Below, in pieces: positions 38,628 through 51,552 of a DNA stretch of 64,000 nucleotides (positions within the stretch are counted from its first letter, which is position 1; every line of letters starts with the position of its first letter). Source of the stretch: Myrica gale. Its lineage: Eukaryota > Streptophyta > Magnoliopsida > Fagales > Myricaceae. The notes below the pieces were generated by a model. That model made no database searches, was not told the DNA's origin, and worked only from the letters and a program-made list of their open reading frames with translations. The position numbers and the translations under genes were made by a program. The stretch lies in the NCBI GenBank assembly GCA_963930655.1, contig OZ005621.1:11147001-11211000 (forward strand), read 5' to 3'.

Positions 38628-41600
38628 TTTTTTTTGATAAGTAAGGAAAAACTATATTGAAAAAACAAGGAAGGAACAGTACAAAGAGCTATACTGAAAC
38701 CTACATCAAACAAGCTAAAAAACTAATGAACTCAGAAAAATCATAGTAACTAAAACCCAACACAGCTTTGGCCCAAAAAAATAGAGAAGACAACAATTTG
38801 CTCCTCAACCCCTCCATAGATGAAAAAGTGTTCTCAAAGCATCTATCGTTCCTCTCCCTCCATAGAGTCCACCAAATGCACGAGGGAATCATATTCCACA
38901 CCAAAAGAGCTTGAGGATCATCAAACTTCCTCTTCCAGCAAAATAAAACATCAATCACCTTCGGCGGCATAACCCAACAATAATCCATAATTTTAAACAC
39001 ATGAGCCCATAGGTTCCTGGCCAGTTCACAATGAAGAAAGAGATGATCCACAGATTCCCCACTACAACGACAAAGAAAACACCAATCCAATAAACACAAT
39101 CCCCTCCTTCTAAGATTATCGATAGTCAGAACTCTACCGTGCGCAGCCTCCCACACAAAGAAGGAGACTCTCATGGAAGCCAAGGAACGCAAAATCTGCT
39201 TCCAAGGGAACGAAACATAGGGACGAGTAGAAAGAAGCCCAAACATCGACTTCACCGAGAACTTACCGGACTTGGACCCCATCCAGCACAAACGATTAGC
39301 AACCCCACTCCTTATGACCATGGCATAAAGAAGATTAAAAAAGGACGAAAAAATCTCAAGCTCCCAATCATTGGCTGCCCTAACAAAATGAACGTTCCAA
39401 GCCCCCGAACTAGAGTTCCCCTCCCAATAATCTGCCACCAATGCATCTTTGTCCCTAGCAAGGGCGAAGAGAAGCGGAAAAGCAAACCGCAAAGATCTAT
39501 CTCCGCACCAAAGATCTCTCCATAAATGAACACTAAAACCACATCCCACCACAAACCGGATATGCTGATTAAAAAAATCCCTCCACTTTCTAATATACCT
39601 CCAAAGGCTAACACCATGAGAGCCCCGCCTCTGAATGGTCCTCCACCCACCCACCTCACACCCAAACTTATCCGCAATAACAGTCCTCCACAAACAATTA
39701 CGCTCACAAGCAAAACGCCAAAGCCACTTGCCCAGCAAAGCCTTATTGAAAGTGGACAAATGTCGAATACCCAAACCACCAAAACGAATAAGGCAACAAA
39801 CCTTATCCCAATTGAGCAAATGAAACTTGTGCTGATCAACATCGCTACCCCACAAAAAATTCCTTTGTAACTTCTCCAATCTACTAGCCACAGCAGAGGG
39901 AATAGGGAAAAGAGACAAGAAATAAGTCGGAAGATTAGTAAGAGTAGACTTGATCAAAGTGACTCTACCACCTTTCGAGAGATAGTTTCGCTTCCATCTA
40001 GCCAACCTCTTTTCCGTTCGCTCAATTATGTCGTTCCAAATGACGGAACTTTTAAAGCGCGCACCTAGAGGAAGCCCAAGATATGAAAAGGGCAAAGAAG
40101 AGACCCGACAACCCATAATATTAGCCAACGCCTGGACATTACCCACCATGCCAATGGGAATCATTTCAGATTTTTGGAGATTAATTTTAAGCCCAGACAC
40201 CGCCTCAAAACAAAGAAGAAGACAACGAAGATAACGAAACTGACGCTCCTCAGCTCCACAGAAAATAAGGGTATCATCAGCAAAGAGCAAATGAGAGATG
40301 CTCACCCCACCACTCCCCACGGAAAAGCCCTCCATGAGACCAATCTCCACCAACTTGGACAACATCCTACTCAAAGCTTCCATAACAATAACAAACAAAA
40401 AGGGCGAAAGGGGATCACTTGGCGCAGACCCCTAGAACTGCCAAAAAAACCTTTAGGAGATCCATTCACTAACACCGAGAATCTGCTAGTAGAAATACAG
40501 AACTCAATCCAGCTGCACCATTTAGCTCCAAAACCGCACCTCCTTAACAAATATAGAAGGAATCTCCACTTAACATGATCATATGCCTTGTGGATGTCGA
40601 GCTTACAAAGCATGCCAGGCAAGGAGGAGTTCATCCTAAAGTCGATGCACTCACTAGCCACCAAGACCGAATCCAAGATCTGTCTACCCCCTCACAAAAG
40701 CTCCATGAGAAGGCGAAATAATTTTGTCCATAACCATCCTCAATCTATTAGCCAAGACTATGGCTAGAATTTTGTAGACCCCTCCCACAAGGCTAATAGG
40801 TCTAAAATCCTTCAACTCAACAGCACCATGCTTCTTGGGAATCAAAACAATAAAAGTGGCATTAATATTGCGAATAAATTTCCCACATCGAGCAAACTCA
40901 TTGAACATGGAAAGAACATCACCCTTAATAATATCCCAGTAAGATTGATAGAAAGCCAAAGAGAAACCATCAGGGCCGGGAGCTTTATCACCATTGAGAC
41001 TCTGCACTACACCAGTCACTTCATCATCATCAAAAGGTCTTTCTAACCAAGCCGCATCCTCCCCATTAAGCGAATCAAAATCCAAATCATCCAACGAAGG
41101 GCGCCAAGAGAAAGGCTCCTTATACAAAGAGCTGTAAAAACTGAGAATCGCATCAGAAATACGCACGGGATCCTCCACAAGTTCCCCTTCAACCTCCAAA
41201 GAGAAAATAGAGTTCACCTTCCGATTGGAATTGGCCATCCTATGGAAAAATTTGGTACATCTGTCCCCCTCTTTGAGTCAAAGAGCACGAGATTTCTACC
41301 TCCAACTAGTTTTCTCCATATCGATCAAAAGATCTAACTCCCCCAAAACTTCCAACTTCCTAATTCTGCCATCCTCAGCGAGCAGCCCTCCTTCATCCTA
41401 AATATCTAGGGAAGATAACTCACATAAGAAAGAAGATTTCCTCGAAGCAATATCCCCGAAGACCTCATGATTCCAAATCTTGATGTCCCTCTTTAAAGCC
41501 TTCAACTTAGAGTCAAGAACGAAGCTGGGCGACCCAGAGAAAACATAAGACCTCCACCACGACCCCACCCTATCAACAAACCCCTCAGCCTTAAGCCACA

Positions 41601-41822
41601 TATTCTCGAATCTAAAGGGTTTCTTACCTTGCCCCACAAACTCACTCTCCAAAATGATTGGAAAATGGTCCGAATATAACCGAGGCAACCTCCTCTGACA
41701 AACCTCCGGAAATAAAGACTCCCAACTGGAACTGAAAAGGGATCGATCAATTCTGGACCATGATTGAGTAAACCTACCCTTCGACCAAGTATAGAGCCCT
41801 CCCAATAATGGAACATCAAGCA
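38628..41822 (-). mobile_element. 5'-truncated L1-type LINE in SKIP16 intron
   Basis: The A tail is a T-run at about 38628-38639 on the plus strand, and the 5' break lies inside the endonuclease at about 41822. Minus-strand domains: endonuclease end (GGLYTWSKGRFTQSWSRIDR, SDHFPI), reverse transcriptase with GDKAPGPDGFSLAFY, FIVLIPKK and DFRPISLVGGVYKI, the catalytic FADD at about 40290-40271, and zf-RVT with LCRCSGESVDHLFLHC, ending DFSEFISFLACLM-stop at 38701. One long frame of 565 codons (40398-38701) survives. Breaks occur near 40680, 40400 and 41300. It carries no RNase H, unlike the LINE at 7.7-13.8 kb. It is less decayed than that element and so younger. Confidence 0.92.
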
Positions 41823-42163
41823 AACTTCTGGTTCACATTTCAATTTGGCTAATGCTAATGTCGAATCCTGCCAAAAAAAAAATCATGGCATGATCAAAGG
41901 ATCCTTCAGCACTCACCAGTACATGTTAAGTAGTCGATAAACGCTGTATCAACTTCTATGGCAGAAGATAGCAGCTGTTCTTGTTCGTGAAAAGGATATT
42001 CATAGAGGGGGGAGAGAGAGAGAGAGAGGGAAGGAAATAGATGCTTCCAGCTATTTATCCACCAAAGATTGACTTTCAACTTCCTCGGCCTTGGATTGTA
42101 CTTCACGCATGGAAAAGCACAGTGGATGTAGACTCAACCAATGCATTTGAGATATTTCTTTTT

Positions 42164-42543
42164 GGCTTAAATGCACCTCTGGTTCTTGTGGTATTCAAAT
42201 GTTGCAAAATAGTCCTCGTGATAAACAAAGTTACGTTAACCTCCCTGTGGTAGACTTATTAACAGACCCCTCCGTCCATTTCCAGTTCGTTTACTAACAG
42301 TAGTTGCCGACGTGGCAAATGAGATCCACGTTAACTCCAAACATAATGCTCCGTGTCATGTTGGTCCCACACCATCCACATCTAATGCCCAGTCTCAACA
42401 CTCCCGTTAAACAAACTGGAAATGAACGGAGGGGTCTTTTATTAGCGGGAAGTCTACCACGGGAACGTTAACACAACTTTGTTTACCACGAGGACTACTT
42501 TGCAACATTCGAATACCACGAGAACCGGAGGTGTGTTTAAGCC
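42164..42543. mobile_element. Mutator-like MITE with long TIRs, 380 bp
   Basis: Ends GGCTTAAATGCACCTCTGGT and (reverse complement) GGCTTAAACACACCTCCGGT begin TIRs of more than 130 bp. A perfect 9-bp duplication TTTCTTTTT flanks the element (42155-42163 and 42544-42552), the size made by Mutator-type transposases. No coding capacity. Confidence 0.94.
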
Positions 42544-42552
42544 TTTCTTTTT

Positions 42553-43091
42553 TATAGTTCAGTACTTACATACAAGAAAGAGTATTGAAATTTCAGAAAA
42601 AAAAAAATTCACAGCTTGTTTAGATTGCATCAAACTACAGATTCCAAAAGCTTCACAAGACAGGAATTTTTCAACAACTGCATCACTCCCAGCTTTAATT
42701 AATCTTGAACACTAAGAAGGATAAAATTGTTGCCCGAACAGAAATCTCCGATTCAGAAACTAAAGTTAAAAGGAATAGAAAGCAGTTCACAGTAAAAAGA
42801 ACATTGAGAGAGATGATTAGGTTATTGTTGAAAAAAAAAACAGGAGTTTGAAGATTATACAGAGATTCTAATAGAAGCAGGTTTTAAAGTAAGAATCCAT
42901 AGCAGTGAATGAAATCAGGGAAGCAAACTGTTTAGCTCAATCAGGTCATTCCATTATCTAGTAGGTACCATCCAGAAACTATTTACTCCTGTCAGACCAC
43001 TCGAAAGAAATAATTGGATTGTCCATTTAAGAGGTAGCTTGCGCAAATTAATGAGTGAATACTATGGGATAGATGATTAGATGACATTTAC
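42553..43091. other. SKIP16 intron sequence
   Basis: No element or exon recognised between the MITE and SKIP16 exon 3. Confidence 0.5.
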
Positions 43092-43639
43092 CTTTCCTAT
43101 CACTGCTTCACCATTTACATCAGATACTACATGATCATTCGCAAGGACGATCCAATGCCTCTGTTGCAGTTGGCAAGAGCCGAAGGGTATTCCACAAATG
43201 ACGCATCCTTCAGGTAGAGGGGACATACGTATTGAATATGCAAATGTATACTTCTCGCGATAATTTGGAAGGTCAGCTAACTTCGAAATAAATACAGCAG
43301 AAGCACGAACCTTAAACAAACAATCATTTTCTATTAGTTTCAATATCATTACAGAAAAGATAATAGTAGGTGTAGTGATACTTCAATTGGCAACAGGAAT
43401 CACACCATGACAGCTTCTACAATAATGGCAGAAATGAAAAGACCCATAACAAATGAATAGGAAAGCCCTTTTATCTCCACAGCCATCCCAGACTCTACAT
43501 TATCCTCACTACTACATTCTACCAAAGCCAACAGATGTTCTTGTTACGAGACTCCTTTTAAAATGACACAATCGTCATCAGTCAAATCATTAAAAGAAAG
43601 AGTACAGGGATGTTCATTTTATGGCCTCCAGGCTACACC

Positions 43640-45835
43640 ACCGAACATGGGGCCACCTCAGAATCGCCTCACCAAAGCCCTTGAAACAGATAACACCTTG
43701 GTCTCCAGGAGACACACAAGATCCGCCTTCCACACCCTTAACAAATGTCCCACATCCTTGCATTTAGACCTATCATTCAACCCCTGAACGTTCCAACTGA
43801 TAATTCTGGGATTCATAAAACATTGGCTAAATCCATCCCCAAAAGCCTACACTTCTAAGAGCTTGAGGCATTAGAAGCATAATTCACCGAAGACTCCAAA
43901 GCCTTAATCTCCCTAACCAACTTACCCCCTGATCTCTGCACAGATTTACCACACTGTTGTCCCCTCTCTAACTCCAAGGCAGTAAACAAATTCAACAAAT
44001 CAGACTTATGTCCCTCACAAGAGACTCCAACAAAGTGACGAAAAGACTTAATCATCTTCAGCACCTAACTAGAAGGTTCCTGTGAAGGCACCAACATCCT
44101 CAAAGGCCTAACAAGCCCCTCAGAAGCCTCATTCTCGACAGGCACCATAACCCCCTCCAAACTTTCAGAACCTATTGACTGAAGATGACCCTATGCAACA
44201 CCCAACAAAACCTCTGCAACTTCCAACGACCCACCCCCCACTGCCTCAACCTCCACAAATGGATGCATGACCACCGAACAAAAATCCCTACCCTTTGAGC
44301 CCTGAAGCACACTGGAAATGACCTCTGGAGACTGCAGAGGTACCCCCAGCCACCACCCCACACTCAGAAACGCCGCCGCTTGACTCCCCCTGCCCCTGTT
44401 CCTCTGAAGAAAAGGTGCAATGCGTATTCAACGACACCCCAGGAGGACCGGAGACCACCAAACAGCATGCCGGCAAGATCTGCGCCACCCCAGGATGGTC
44501 GGAGGCCACCCAACAGCTCGCCGTCGTCGTCTGAACCTCCCCCACAAGACCCAACCCACCTACGCCGTCGACAAGGCTCCCGACACTCCCCTGCCCATGC
44601 AACGTGGGTTCCGAAACACAAGCCGGAAAGATCTGCGCCACCCCTGGATGATCGGAGGCCACCCAACAACCCACCGGCGATGTTTAACCCTTCCCCAGAA
44701 GATTCAACGCACCTTCACCGTCGACGAGGCTCCCGACGATCCCCAACCCAGGTGACATGGGCTCCGAGACGTACCCTTCTTCCAACAGAGATGGTGGGCC
44801 AGGCTCTCCAACAAGAGACCCACGACCCAAACAAGGAAAGCCCAACCCAACCTGTTGTTGGGTACCTCCACATAATGGAACCGAAGGGGAGTCTTTCGCG
44901 GGTTGCTGAGCCACTAACCTGAAGCAACAAACAAGGCAGCAAAGGCCCTTGCGTGGATCCAGGTCCAATTCGTAGTTTTTGGCCAGCCCAATAAGACTCT
45001 TCAGCTCATCCCTGAGTCGCATTAAATGAACCCACAACCTTCCCACTGACCCAGCCGTCACAACAGGTGCCTCACCTACTTGATTTGTCTTAGAAAATAC
45101 ATGACCCTCACCAGGCTCTGCATGCAACACCCTTGGGAAGCCAAACATCGACTTGTTGTGAAAGCTACCATCATCAGCATCAACGTGAAACACACTTGTC
45201 TCTTTCTCTTCCACCGGCTTCTTCTCCGGCAAGCCAGCCCGCACCATCTGAGCAAAGAAGACTCCCTGCGTGATTTTAGAATCAACATGCCGCCGTTTCT
45301 TATGCCTCAGCACCCTAAGGACCGAAGTCAACTCCTCACACATCTGAAGAAACGCATGCCATCCAGCATTAGATATCCCCTGCGGGATCATCACCGCCTC
45401 CCGCTGACATTTCTCCCCAAATTCTGCTAGGAAAACATAACAACCGTGCATATTGGAGCACCCCTGAGCCAGAAACGCTCGAGACGAATCATTGAATTTT
45501 TTCGAAAAATTGTTGTCCTCCTTCCCCTCAACTAGATTACCAAAAAGGTTCACCATCCATACAACCCCATATCTACCAAAGCAAATCGAGCTCTGCGACT
45601 TCCTACTTAGCTCTGTAAGCTTAACAACACCAAACGAACTCACTGAAAACTGGAGCGTTTTAGCCTCAATCACTAGACTACGAAAGAAAGCCACAGGGGA
45701 ATGCTAAATCTATAGCTTCTTGGTATTTCCCCTTGAAATCGAGGGCAAAGTGAGATTACATGAATTTTTCTTCCAACCAGGGATGAATGGATGGATCAAA
45801 TCCTTTCCTCTCATAGTTTTTGAAGAGAGATAAAC
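43640..45835 (-). pseudogene. Inverted LINE 5' part: ORF1 and start of endonuclease
   Basis: The ORF1-like frame starts near 45835 (MRGKDLIHPFIPGWKKN), has two stops near 45715, then runs openly from 45694 to 44684 (AKTLQFSVSSFGVVKLTELS, SSICFGRYGVVWMVNLFG). This is the RNA-binding-type ORF1 of plant L1 elements, with a Pro/Ser-rich C-terminal half. The endonuclease begins near 43815 (RIISWNVQGLNDRSK, LVCLLETKVLS) and is cut at 43623. Confidence 0.8.
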
Positions 45836-45845
45836 TAAACTCATA

Positions 45846-48800
45846 GGTATCTTGATTCTTTGGGATTCTCGGGTTTTAGATTCTTTACTCTGTGTCGGTG
45901 CTGTTTAAGAATGTTGAGGATGGTTTCATTTGGGTTTTCCTTGGTGTCTACGGTCCAAATGATGACAGTTGTAGGAGGATTTTATGGGATGAGTTGGCGG
46001 GTATTGCATCGTTGTGGAGTTTTCCTTCGTGCATAGGTGGGGATTTTAATGTTGCGCTCTTTCCCAGTGAACGTTCGGGGATTGGGGCTAATAGAAGTGC
46101 TATGATCGAATTCTCGGATTTCATTTCGGAGTGCAATTTGGTGGATGTTATGTTAGCAGGTGGGTTGTATACATGGTCGAATGGTAGAGCCTCACAATCG
46201 TGGTTCAGGATTGATCGTTTTCTTGTCAGTTCTGTTGGAGTGGTAGATTGGGGCGTTCTATGAAACCTTTTCGCTTTGAGAATATGTGGCTTAAGGTGGA
46301 TGGCTTTGTAGAGTTGGTTAGAGAGTGATGGCAGGGCTATGCTTTTCGTGGTTCTCCGAGTTTTATGCTTAATATGAAGTTGAAAGCTTTGAAGAGGGAT
46401 CTTAAAGTGTGGAATAAGGAGGTCTTTGGGGATCTGAATTTTCGTAAAGCTTCGTTATTTCAGAAGCTTTCTTCCCTTGATGGTTTGGATGAGAGTGGAA
46501 ATTTGGATGAGGGGGGTAAGGAGAGGAAGTTGTTTGTTTCTAGGGAGCTTGATGGGTTGATTGAGTTGGAGGAAGTGAGCTGGAGACAGAAATTACGGGC
46601 TCTTTGGCTCAAGGAGGGGGATCGCTGTACTAAGTTCTTTCATAGAGTTGCTAACTCTAATAGGCGCAATAATTCGATTTCAAGTTTGGAATTTGAGGGA
46701 GTTGTTGTGGAGGACTATTCGCTGATTACCGGGGCGATCATTGATTATTATTCTATTTTGTATAAGGAGCCGGTTGGTTGGCTTCCTCTGTTGGATGGGT
46801 TGGAGTTCGATAGCATCTTGGGGGAGGATGCGGAGTTCATTGAGAGACCTTTTGAGGATGAGGAGGTGGCGAGTGTGGTGCAAAGCTTCAATGGGGATAA
46901 GGCGACAGGCCGAGATGGTTTCTCTATGGCTTTCTTTCAAACTTGTTGGGATGTGGTGAAATGTGATGTTTTGTTGATGCTTAATGAATTTGCTAGGGAA
47001 GGGATGTTTGTCCTGAGTTTGAATACATCTTTTATTGTCCTAATCCCTAATAAACCGGGTGCGGTTGATCTTAAGGACTTTAGGCTTATTAGCCTTGTGG
47101 GAGGGGTGTAAAAGAAGATTTTAGCTAAGGTTTTAGTTAACAGATTGAAGTCTGTCCTTGGCAAAATAATCTCTCCTTCCCAAAACGATTTTGTGAAGAG
47201 GAGACAAATTTTGGATTCCGTGCGTGTGGCTAATGAATGTATTGATTCCAGAATGAGGACAGGTGATCCCGGTATGCTTTGTAAGCTGGATGTGCAAAAG
47301 GCTTATGATCATGTGAACTGGAACTTCCTTTTGTACCTTCTCCGGAGATGTGGTTTTGAGGAAAGATGGTGTCGTTGGATTTCCTTTTGTATCTCGACTG
47401 TTAAGTTCTCGGTGATTGTCAATGGGTCTCCTGAAGGTTTTTTCAGTAGTTCTCGTGGTTTGCGCCAAGGGGATCCTCTGTCCCCTCTTTTGTTTGCTAT
47501 TATGATGGAGGCTTTTAGTCGCATGATGGGGAAGTTGGTGTTGCATGGGGGGTTACAAGGTTTTAAGGTTGGTGGGGGGTCGAGTGTGGGGGTGTCCATT
47601 TCACATCTTATTTTTGCAGATGATACCTTAGTGATGAGTGGGGCGGATGTGGATCAATTTCAGAATCTTAGATGTCTTCTCTTATGTTTTGAGGAGGTCT
47701 CGGGCTTAAAGATTAATCTCTCTAAGTCTGAGGTCATCCCTATTGGTAGGGTGGAGTATGTGCAGGAGTTGGCAGGTATTCTTGGGTGCGGCATCTCCTC
47801 ATTGCCTATTAAGTACCTTGGTCTCCCATTGGGTGCTTCTTTCAAATCCACTCATATTTGGGATGGGATAATCGAAAGGATGGAGCGTCGGTTGGCTTGA
47901 TGGAAGCGGATGTACCTCTCTAAGGGTGGTAGGCTAACTCTTATCAAGTCTACTCTTTCGAGTTTACCTACTTACTTCCTTTCTTTATTCCCTATTCCGG
48001 CGGGGGTGGCAAATAGGATGGAGAAGATTCAGCGAGATTTCCTCTGGGGTAGTGATGATTGTGTTCACAAGTTCCATCTTGTGAAGTGGAATATGGTGTG
48101 TTCTCCGTTGCATGATGGAGGGTTGGGCCTTCGCAATATCAGAATGTTTAATATGGCGTTACTTAGGAAATGGTTATGGTGGTTTGCGTTGGAATGGGAT
48201 AAGTTGTGGAGAACGGTGATTGTTGAGAAATAAGTTTGTTCGATGGGAGGTTGGTATACGAGTTTTACACGTGGCTCTTATGGGGTTAGTCTGTGGAGGT
48301 AAATTAGTAAAGGGTGGGGCACTTTCAACAAGCATATTCGGTTTAAGGTGGGGACTAGTGTTAGTATCAGCTTTTGGCATGATCTTTGGTGCGGTGATAA
48401 GCCTTTGAGTCTCTCTTTCCCATTGGTTTTCTCTTTATCTCGTTGCAAGGAGGCTATGGTGGCGGATTGTTTGGTGGATGATGGTGATCATGTGGTGTGG
48501 AGTGTCCCTTTCTCTAGAGCTGCCAATGATTGGGAGATGGATGATTTTGGTTCTTTCTTTGCTTTGTTGTATGGGGTTGTTGTTAGCAGAGGGGAGGATG
48601 ATGTGATGGTTTGGATGGGCACTAAGGATGGGATGTTTTCTGTTAAGTCGATGTATGGCTTGCTCAGAGGGGAGTCTGGTCTCTCTTTCCCTTGGAAGGG
48701 GATTTGGAGGTCCTTGTGTCCTATGAGAGTTTCATTATTTGTGTGGGAGGCTTCTCTTGGTAGGAGTTTAACTATCGATAATCTTCATAGAAAGGGTTTT

Positions 48801-49196
48801 ATCTTGGCAGATTGGTGTTTCTTATGTCGTGGTGCTGGGGAATCTATTAATCATATACTGTTGCATTGTCCCTACGCGAGTGGGTTGTGGTCTCATGAGC
48901 TTTGTATTCTGAATCTTCCATGGGTTATGCCTGAGACTGTGGAAGATGTGTTGTGGTGTTAGAAGAGGAGGCTTAAAAACCCTTTCACTAAGGCTATTTG
49001 GAGATTGATACCTCTTTGTATCTGGTGGTGCCTTTGGCGGGAGCGTAATTATAGATGTTTTGAGGATTGTTCTTTGTCTTTGGATAGGTTGAAGGGTGTT
49101 TTGTTGTCGTTAATTTTTTGTTGGGTGAACTCGGTGCTTGGTTGCCCTTTTCTAGATTTCGTTGATTTCCTGAGTTTTCTTGCTTGTTTGGAGTAG
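45846..49196 (+). pseudogene. LINE ORF2 relic, sense part
   Basis: Endonuclease 45846-46260 (FLGVYGPNDDSC, IGGDFNVALFPSERSG, GGLYTWSNGRASQSW) is followed by a linker (KLKALKRDLKVWNKEVFG). The reverse transcriptase runs 46600-47900 ([59 protein letters not shown], and FADD at about 47613-47624). Thumb and zf-RVT follow to FLSFLACLE-stop at 49196 (LCRGAGESINHILLHC). At least five breaks are seen: the shift at 46262, stops at 47109-47111 and 47898-47900, the break near 48230 and the stop at 48959-48961. It is closely related to the copy at 38.6-41.8 kb. Confidence 0.92.
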
Positions 49197-49260
49197 TGTT
49201 GTCGGTATAGTTACTGCTTTCACTATTTCTAATGAGATTGGCTTATTCATAAAAAAAAAA

Positions 49261-50143
49261 ATTGTACTCCATAAATCCGTCCCCACAAGCACAATACGAG
49301 ACTCTATACATGAAAAACAGCTCCAGTGACTTTTAACCACTTCACTGAGGCTAAGAGCATAAATCCACAACCAAGGGCTCCACCGACTAAGCATCGGGGG
49401 TTTTTGGAAGGTTCCTTTAATTACAGAAAACCTAGAGACCATTCCTTGCCCCGACATAAATGTTTACAATGTAAAATGGATTTTCTGAAGGCCTTAACAA
49501 AAAGTATCTTCGTATGAACGGTATCCCGGTAATAACATTTTGCCTCGCTAGAACTCCCTTTTAACCTTCAAGACAAATGGGTGTTAATGTTGCAAAATGC
49601 ATCTTGATTCTAGGTATGATAGACTAATGGTGAACCACGTGGTTCAAAAGATATCGCTGATACAATTTTAAACATACTAAAAAAACAGGCCTATAAAGAT
49701 ATATCTATTAACACAACAGGTAAACGACCCTTACCCACCACCGCCCTAAGGAAAAAGAAATAAGCATAGGGGTGATGGAACTAGACTAGCATATAATGCA
49801 AATTCAACTAGCCTAAAATTTATCCTGGCCAAGGGAGCTTTTAATTTTAAAAATGGGGAAAAGAAAAAAAAAGATCCTATTGGCTCACCTGATTAGACAG
49901 AATAGACATCGCCTCCCTTCTAAGTAGGACATCGAAGAATGTTACTAAAGCAAAGGTTTTAAAAACTGGAACCCATGCCGACAGTCTCACCTTGAGAACA
50001 TATTTCCACATGCTACATCACAAATTTCTAAATGTTAATATGCATCAGCAGCATGTATCATGCACCTTAATCTAATGTTTTTCCCAGTATACCAAAACAA
50101 AGCATCAAAAGCTAAGATATGCAAATCCAATGTTTAGACTTAC
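49261..50143. other. SKIP16 intron 2 sequence downstream of the LINE
   Basis: No exon or element recognised. Confidence 0.5.
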
Positions 50144-51042
50144 TTTAACCCCATTGGTAATAGCAGTGGAACAGAGTGGAGGTTCCTCTGGAAACAAACT
50201 GATACTTCTCATTTCTCCTTCTCCACGAAGTTTAATGATGCCATTTTCTAAGCGGCGGCCATGCTCTTCCAACCATAGCAGCATCCCATCCTGCTGTTGA
50301 TCACCATTGTAGTCGTGCACTGAACTTAGTAATGCATTTGGTACACAATGCATCATTTCTCCATCAGTTGGAAGATTCGCAGTACCAACATAAAGTTGGC
50401 CATTACAACAATTGAGGAAAAAAAACTTTTCGTTATATGTGGAGGAAGCAGCCACAACAATATACTTAGTTCTGCTGCGAAAACCTAGGTCACCCATGAT
50501 TGCTTTTGTTTCTAAAATCACCTCACTTAAAGGTAACAAGTATACATTTACACATTTACCATAAAAGGAATAGCCACCTATCAGACCCAATGAATTTCCA
50601 GTATCATTGAATGAAGACCATTTGGCCTTAAATTCTTGACCATCACAAAAGTGATAGAGGATCCTTGTGGCAAGAGGTAATTTCACTTTCAAGATTGTCT
50701 CTAACTCTTGAATATCAGCTTCTGATGCACCACTGCGAAGTGTAGCCTTAGCCTCTGGATAGTTATTGTCCAACCAATTCTTAAGTCAACCCCAACATCT
50801 TTTGACTCGCATGACAAGCAGCCAAGGATACATACTGAAAGCCTCCCGCCATATTTGGTAAGATGCCTAGAGAGAGAGAGAGAGAGGAGGCCCGCAAGAA
50901 AACACTATTTCACAACATAATACCAGTAGAGCATTAATCTTAAATATTGAGGATCCACAGCCAAAACATGCATTCTTCTGAGCAAAGACTAACGTTGGTC
51001 ATAGATAGACATACAGAAGCATGTAACTGACAGACCAGAATG

Positions 51043-51226
51043 CTCTATGCAATTTCCTTGCATGGTGTAATTTGAAGAAAAATAGATACAATAGATGAAC
51101 CTCATTGTAGGGCCCATACTGCTTAAAATTTTACATAGACAACATTAAATAGTGTGATGTCTATCTATTGTATCTATCTTTTTCAAAATTGCACTATGCA
51201 ATTCGGACACGAAATTGCAAAGGATC
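51043..51226. mobile_element. MITE-like inverted element, copy 1, in SKIP16 intron 1
   Basis: The left half TGGTGTAATTTGAAGAAAAA with TAGATACAATAGATG is mirrored by CATCTATTGTATCTATC and TTTTTCAAAATTGCAC-like sequence on the right. Outer ends GCAATTTCC and GAAATTGC also pair. It shares CATTGTAGGGCYCAT, AAATTTTACATAGA and ACATTAAATAGTGT with the copy at 51553-51764. Confidence 0.65.
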
Positions 51227-51552
51227 ATAATCTGTAACCAAGAGATGGTATCGACAATCAATTTTACGAAACCAGCCCCTTCTCTCTTTCTCTCTCTCCC
51301 TCACCCATGAGAGAGATCTTTACAACTGTTACATCCTTGAGAACCTGTGCTCCAATAGAAGTGTCATAGTTAAAGGGGAAAAAAAAGAACACCGCATTTG
51401 AACATAAGCTATATGTTTCAGAAAATATTGAAAGGTCTTCGAACATCTTCAACACATTTAACCACCAAAAATTAACTCATATGATGGTATGCTAATATAC
51501 CTGTCTAGCTCAAGATAAGGAGTGAGCAATATATATAAGTAAACGTAAACGG

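Larger units (their letters stand above)
43623..49260 (+). mobile_element. L1-type LINE with 5' inversion (twin-priming structure) in SKIP16 intron 2
   Basis: The right part, 45846-49260, is sense: endonuclease from GILILWDSR onward, reverse transcriptase, zf-RVT and an A tail at 49251-49260. The left part, 43623-45845, is the same family in inverse orientation, running from endonuclease residues GGVAWRP at its left edge out to the start of ORF1 near 45835. The break in the inverted part (after VAWRP) and the first residue of the sense part (GILILWD) are only a few residues apart in an intact LINE. That is the pattern expected from twin priming during a single insertion. Target duplications were not found by eye. 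Confidence 0.85.

Noticed and set aside
39139-40578. Several plus-strand frames of 60-134 codons
   Set aside because: Antisense shadows of the LINE ORF2 at 38.7-41.8 kb.
41834-42106. Possible minus-strand exons flanked by splice-like sites (ACTG|GTGAGT; TTGGCAG|)
   Set aside because: Tested as the missing SKIP16 exon; the translation does not match the expected ApaG continuation and the frame is inconsistent.
44380-44922. 180-codon Pro/Arg-rich plus-strand frame
   Set aside because: Antisense to the inverted LINE ORF1 C-terminal half; composition only.
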